Assembly: GCA_002323895.1 (NCBI GenBank)
Contig: DCQM01000077.1
Location: 1-8,125 of the forward strand
Origin: Akkermansiaceae bacterium UBA1518
Lineage (GTDB): Bacteria; Verrucomicrobiota; Verrucomicrobiia; Verrucomicrobiales; Akkermansiaceae
Length of the DNA stretch: 8,125 nucleotides
Reading direction: 5' to 3'
Program-made: the position numbers and the translations under genes
Shown: piece after piece, positions 5,669 through 8,125 of the stretch
Numbering within the stretch: position 1 is the stretch's first letter
How the letters are laid out: every line of letters begins with the position of its first letter
The notes under the pieces: generated by a model
Told to the model about the DNA's origin: nothing
The model's input: only the letters and a program-made list of their open reading frames with translations
Database searches by the model: none

Positions 5669-7540
5669 TCACAAAGGCCAAATGATCGGAATAAGAATGG
5701 ATGCCACGATCCACAGAATTACCGCCAGAGGAAATCCAGCACGAAAGAAATCGCCAAATTTATAGCCGCCCGCCCCATAAACGAAAGTGTTCGTTTGATA
5801 ACCAATTGGCGTTGCAAAACTAGCCGAAGAACCAAACATCACTGCTGCAATAAACGGTTTTGGATCCACTCCGAGCTGAATTCCAACGATTATCACAAGC
5901 GGAGTGAGCAAGGCTGCCACGGCATTATTACTGACCATCTCCGTTAAAATTGCTGACAACAAATAAAGGAGCGAGATCAGAATACGGGGGTCCATTCCAT
6001 GGGTCGCTTCAACAACCTTGATCGCTAAAAGGTCAGCGACACCCGAATATTGGAGCGCCTGCCCAAGCCCCAGCATTCCGATAATCAAAAATAATACCTT
6101 CCACTCGACCGATTGATAAGCCTCGGAAGGATCAATGCAACCTGTCAAAAGAACAAATACAGCAGCACACAAGGCGACTTGAACAATCGGGATGGCCGGA
6201 ATCACATTTATCCCTGAAAGGAGGCCCAAAACCATAAAGGCCAGAATCGCAGCAATTGCGAAGGGAGCTTTTTTGGCGCGAATCGCGACCTCTTTTGGCT
6301 CACTCAAGTTTACAAAGTCTTTAAGTTCAAAAAGTTGCTGCATCCTTCGAGCCGGCCCTTGCACCAACAAGGTGTCACCAAAGGCCAACTTCACATCCTC
6401 AAAACGCTCCTGCAAATTACGGCCGCGCCGATGCACAGCCACGATAATCACGCCAAATCGCTGGCGAAAATTGAGCTGCTTAAGGCTTTTGCCTGCTAGG
6501 CTTGAATCCGGCCCAATAATCCCCTCCATCATCACTGCCGTCTCAGTACGAACGTCCTCAAGGCCCAGCTGATCAGACGTATCTTGGGTAATACCATCCT
6601 TTTCGGACAAGCCCATCAAATCACCCAGCCGCCCCTTAATTATGATCTCGTCTCCCTCTTCGAATACCACCTCGTTCAAACTTTCTCGGACCCGGTTCCC
6701 ATCGCGAACGACATCGATCACCCGCGCCTTTTTCATTTTCTTTAAAGACGACTCAAGAAAGCTCTGGCCGATCAACGGTGACTCTTGAGAGACAAAGGCT
6801 CGCGTTATAAATTCGCGAGCATCCTTACTATCAATTAGGGCCGCAAGGGTCACACGATCCGGAAGCAGCTTTTTTCCGATCGTCAGTAAATAGACAAAGG
6901 TTACCGCCACGAAAACAATCCCAAGAGGAGTGACATCAAAGAAGCCAAAAGCATAGCTTGGATCATAGGAGGCGGCGATTCCGGATGCCACCAGATTAGT
7001 GGAGGTCCCAATGATTGTAATCGTTCCCCCAACGATTGCGGCATAGGAGAGCGGAATCAGATACTTGGAAGCAGCCCAGTTCTTGCGGCGACAAATCCCT
7101 AAGACGATGGGAAGAAAGACCACTACCACAGGGGTGTTGTTCATAAACCCGGAAAGCCCCGCTACGATTACAATCATTATCACTAGCATCCGAGTCGGAC
7201 TCGTTCCGGCTGTCCGCTCAAACCAATGCCCAAGAACTTCAATCACTCCAGTTCGCTCCAAAGCAGCACTCAGAACAAACATGCAGGCTACCGTAATCGG
7301 CGCTGGATGAGCAAAGACTCGTAAAGCATCGGCGTTGAATCTCCGCAAGGCATTTGTAAGAGCTTCTCCTTCCAGTCCCGGAGCAGGAGACGGCACCGCT
7401 ATTGGAAGCACTCCAATCAAAACGCAAGCGACTAGTGCACCCAATGCGACCACTTCAGGAGAGACCCACTCCTTGATAAAGCTTGTAAAAACAAGAAGGA
7501 CTAATACGCCGAGCGCAATCTGTTGCCAAGTTTCAACCAT
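5669..7540 (-). CDS. SLC13/DASS family permease with two RCK_C (TrkA-C) domains
   Basis: A 623-residue inner-membrane transporter of the divalent anion:Na+ symporter type. The N-terminal membrane half (about 5-222) contains GFMNNTPVVVVFLPIV (131-146) and IGTSTNLVASG (177-187). Two soluble TrkA-C-like domains follow at about 241-312 (FEEGDEIIIKG near 293-303) and 330-405 (LAFGDTLLVQGP near 385-396). The C-terminal half (about 425-623) repeats the motif pair with SNNAVAALLTPLV (537-549) and TPIGYQTNTFVYG (577-589). These SNN/TN loops form the ion- and substrate-binding hairpins of the family. Related RCK-bearing members include sulfate permeases, while others are only annotated as SLC13; dicarboxylate, sulfate or another anion are all possible. 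The start is ATG at 7540 without a visible Shine-Dalgarno sequence. Adjacent mdh makes carboxylate uptake attractive but unproven. Confidence 0.92.
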   Translation of the reverse strand: MVETWQQIALGVLVLLVFTSFIKEWVSPEVVALGALVACVLIGVLPIAVPSPAPGLEGEALTNALRRFNADALRVFAHPAPITVACMFVLSAALERTGVIEVLGHWFERTAGTSPTRMLVIMIVIVAGLSGFMNNTPVVVVFLPIVLGICRRKNWAASKYLIPLSYAAIVGGTITIIGTSTNLVASGIAASYDPSYAFGFFDVTPLGIVFVAVTFVYLLTIGKKLLPDRVTLAALIDSKDAREFITRAFVSQESPLIGQSFLESSLKKMKKARVIDVVRDGNRVRESLNEVVFEEGDEIIIKGRLGDLMGLSEKDGITQDTSDQLGLEDVRTETAVMMEGIIGPDSSLAGKSLKQLNFRQRFGVIIVAVHRRGRNLQERFEDVKLAFGDTLLVQGPARRMQQLFELKDFVNLSEPKEVAIRAKKAPFAIAAILAFMVLGLLSGINVIPAIPIVQVALCAAVFVLLTGCIDPSEAYQSVEWKVLFLIIGMLGLGQALQYSGVADLLAIKVVEATHGMDPRILISLLYLLSAILTEMVSNNAVAALLTPLVIIVGIQLGVDPKPFIAAVMFGSSASFATPIGYQTNTFVYGAGGYKFGDFFRAGFPLAVILWIVASILIPIIWPL

Positions 7541-7598
7541 GGAGAACTAGGCAGATTGTGCCTCGCCATCACCCTTCAGGAAACCTTAAATCACTTTT

Positions 7599-8114
7599 GT
7601 GTTAAATCCCCATCTCCCAGAGGCTTCTCCGGATCTTGGTCCCAATCACACACGCCAGCATCGTGCCAGAGGCGGATTCACCTTTCATAGGGCCTGCCTT
7701 GAGTTATCACAATCTCTTTGGCTTCAAGAAAAACCTGCGCAGGCCATTCTCCAACTGAATAAAGCTTCGATGATCCCTGACCAAGCCGCACCTTACCCCG
7801 CGCTTGTCTGGTTTTTAGTCCACCGCAGGAACCATCTTTTCATTGGAAATCCCGTTCGCCATTTCCAACACTTGGCCTCTCGGATCTCTGGAGACCATGC
7901 TAAACTTCGGGGCTGGAGAGCTTGGGCTTGTTTTCATTTGGCGGAAATTTCACTTCCTTGTTCTGACTTTCCCCGCGATCAGCAACAAATTAATCAGGAA
8001 CAACTTAAAATCCCCGTTTTTAGCGATATTGAAAAAAAATTACCTTCTTGTGACTCATCAACCTTGTCTGTCGCCAAAGCTCTCGCTAGAACCTTCGCTT
8101 CCAAGCGCCCATAG
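7599..8114 (+). CDS. uncharacterised conserved protein, possibly Verrucomicrobiota-restricted
   Basis: A soluble 171-residue protein without signal peptide or membrane segment. Patterned segments suggest real coding: LSQSLWLQEKPAQAILQLN (about 36-54), FIGNPVRHFQHLASR (about 80-94), LRGWRAWACFHLAEI (about 103-117) and DFPRDQQQINQE (about 123-134). It is rich in Trp, His and aromatic residues. From memory this pattern matches unnamed proteins in Verrucomicrobiota genomes; I know of no function. The GTG at 7599 is the first start after an in-frame TAA at 7587, and it lacks a close Shine-Dalgarno sequence (AGGA lies 18 nt upstream). The first 25 residues look less constrained, so the true start is uncertain. 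It diverges from the SLC13-type permease across 58 bp. The stop TAG (8112-8114) lies inside the following tRNA, whose first 10 nt are shared with this gene. Confidence 0.72.
   Translation: MLNPHLPEASPDLGPNHTRQHRARGGFTFHRACLELSQSLWLQEKPAQAILQLNKASMIPDQAAPYPALVWFLVHRRNHLFIGNPVRHFQHLASRISGDHAKLRGWRAWACFHLAEISLPCSDFPRDQQQINQEQLKIPVFSDIEKKLPSCDSSTLSVAKALARTFASKRP
8064..8092 (+). promoter_or_regulatory. tentative promoter for the tRNA at the right edge
   Basis: TTGTCT (8064-8069) and TAGAAC (8087-8092) are separated by exactly 17 nt, each matching 4 of 6 consensus bases. They would start transcription about 5 nt before the mature tRNA 5' end at 8105. The elements lie within the last 17 codons of the upstream gene. 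The alternative is that the tRNA is processed out of that gene's mRNA. Confidence 0.3.
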
Positions 8115-8125
8115 CTCAACTGGAT
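8105..8125 (+). tRNA. tRNA, 5' part only, probably tRNA-Arg
   Basis: The last 21 bases begin GCGCCCA (acceptor strand), then T8-A9, GCTC (D stem), and a D loop starting AACTGGAT with the invariant GG. This is the normal start of a bacterial tRNA, and the GCGCCC-TAGCTCA-CTGGAT pattern is closest to tRNA-Arg species. The anticodon and 3' half lie beyond the window, so the amino acid is inferred. The first 10 nt overlap the end of the CDS at 7599-8114. Confidence 0.75.

Noticed and set aside
5610..5714. N-terminal extension of mdh to 363 residues
   Set aside because: It overlaps the permease gene, while the Rossmann fold begins normally after ATG 5609, which has an AAGGGG ribosome-binding site.
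130..8125. Genomic island bounded by tRNA genes at both ends
   Set aside because: There is no integrase, no duplicated tRNA 3' end and no mobile-element gene; most of the content is housekeeping or ordinary transport.

Overview
The window appears to be an ordinary chromosomal stretch from a free-living bacterium of moderate GC content. The gene set points to an aerobic respirer: heme A synthase (needed only for heme-A cytochrome oxidases), cytosolic-type malate dehydrogenase and thiamine-thiazole synthase. The uncharacterised protein at 7599-8114 resembles, from memory, a family I associate with Verrucomicrobiota. Weak or missing Shine-Dalgarno sequences at several starts fit that phylum. I infer Verrucomicrobiota, perhaps an Opitutae-like lineage, with low to moderate confidence. 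I see no insertion sequence, phage gene, CRISPR array, toxin-antitoxin pair or defence cassette.

Layout. Nearly everything (7540 down to 92) lies on the minus strand. In transcription order it runs: an SLC13/DASS-type permease with two internal RCK_C (TrkA-C) domains; malate dehydrogenase (mdh); thiazole synthase (thiG); an AI-2E/PerM-family membrane protein; heme A synthase (ctaA); an MFS permease whose start overlaps the end of ctaA; tRNA-Thr(TGT) with encoded CCA; and a hairpin terminator. The tRNA has a good sigma70-type promoter inside the 3' end of the MFS gene. On the plus strand, diverging from the permease across 58 bp, is the uncharacterised gene at 7599-8114. Its last codons and stop lie inside the 5' end of a tRNA, probably tRNA-Arg, that is cut by the window edge.

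How the genes relate. Permease and mdh are adjacent and co-directional, which would suit carboxylate uptake feeding the TCA cycle, but the permease subfamily leaves the substrate open. mdh and thiG are 16 nt apart and probably co-transcribed without an evident functional link. ctaA and the MFS gene overlap by 8 bp: the glycine-rich tail of ctaA contains the MFS ribosome-binding site, suggesting translational coupling. The 132-bp gap before the AI-2E-family gene is the largest on the minus strand and may hold a promoter.

I found no clear new multi-gene system. The points most worth checking are the CDS/tRNA overlap at the right edge, the Asn in place of a ligand-type His in the heme A synthase, the ctaA/MFS coupling, and the uncharacterised protein.
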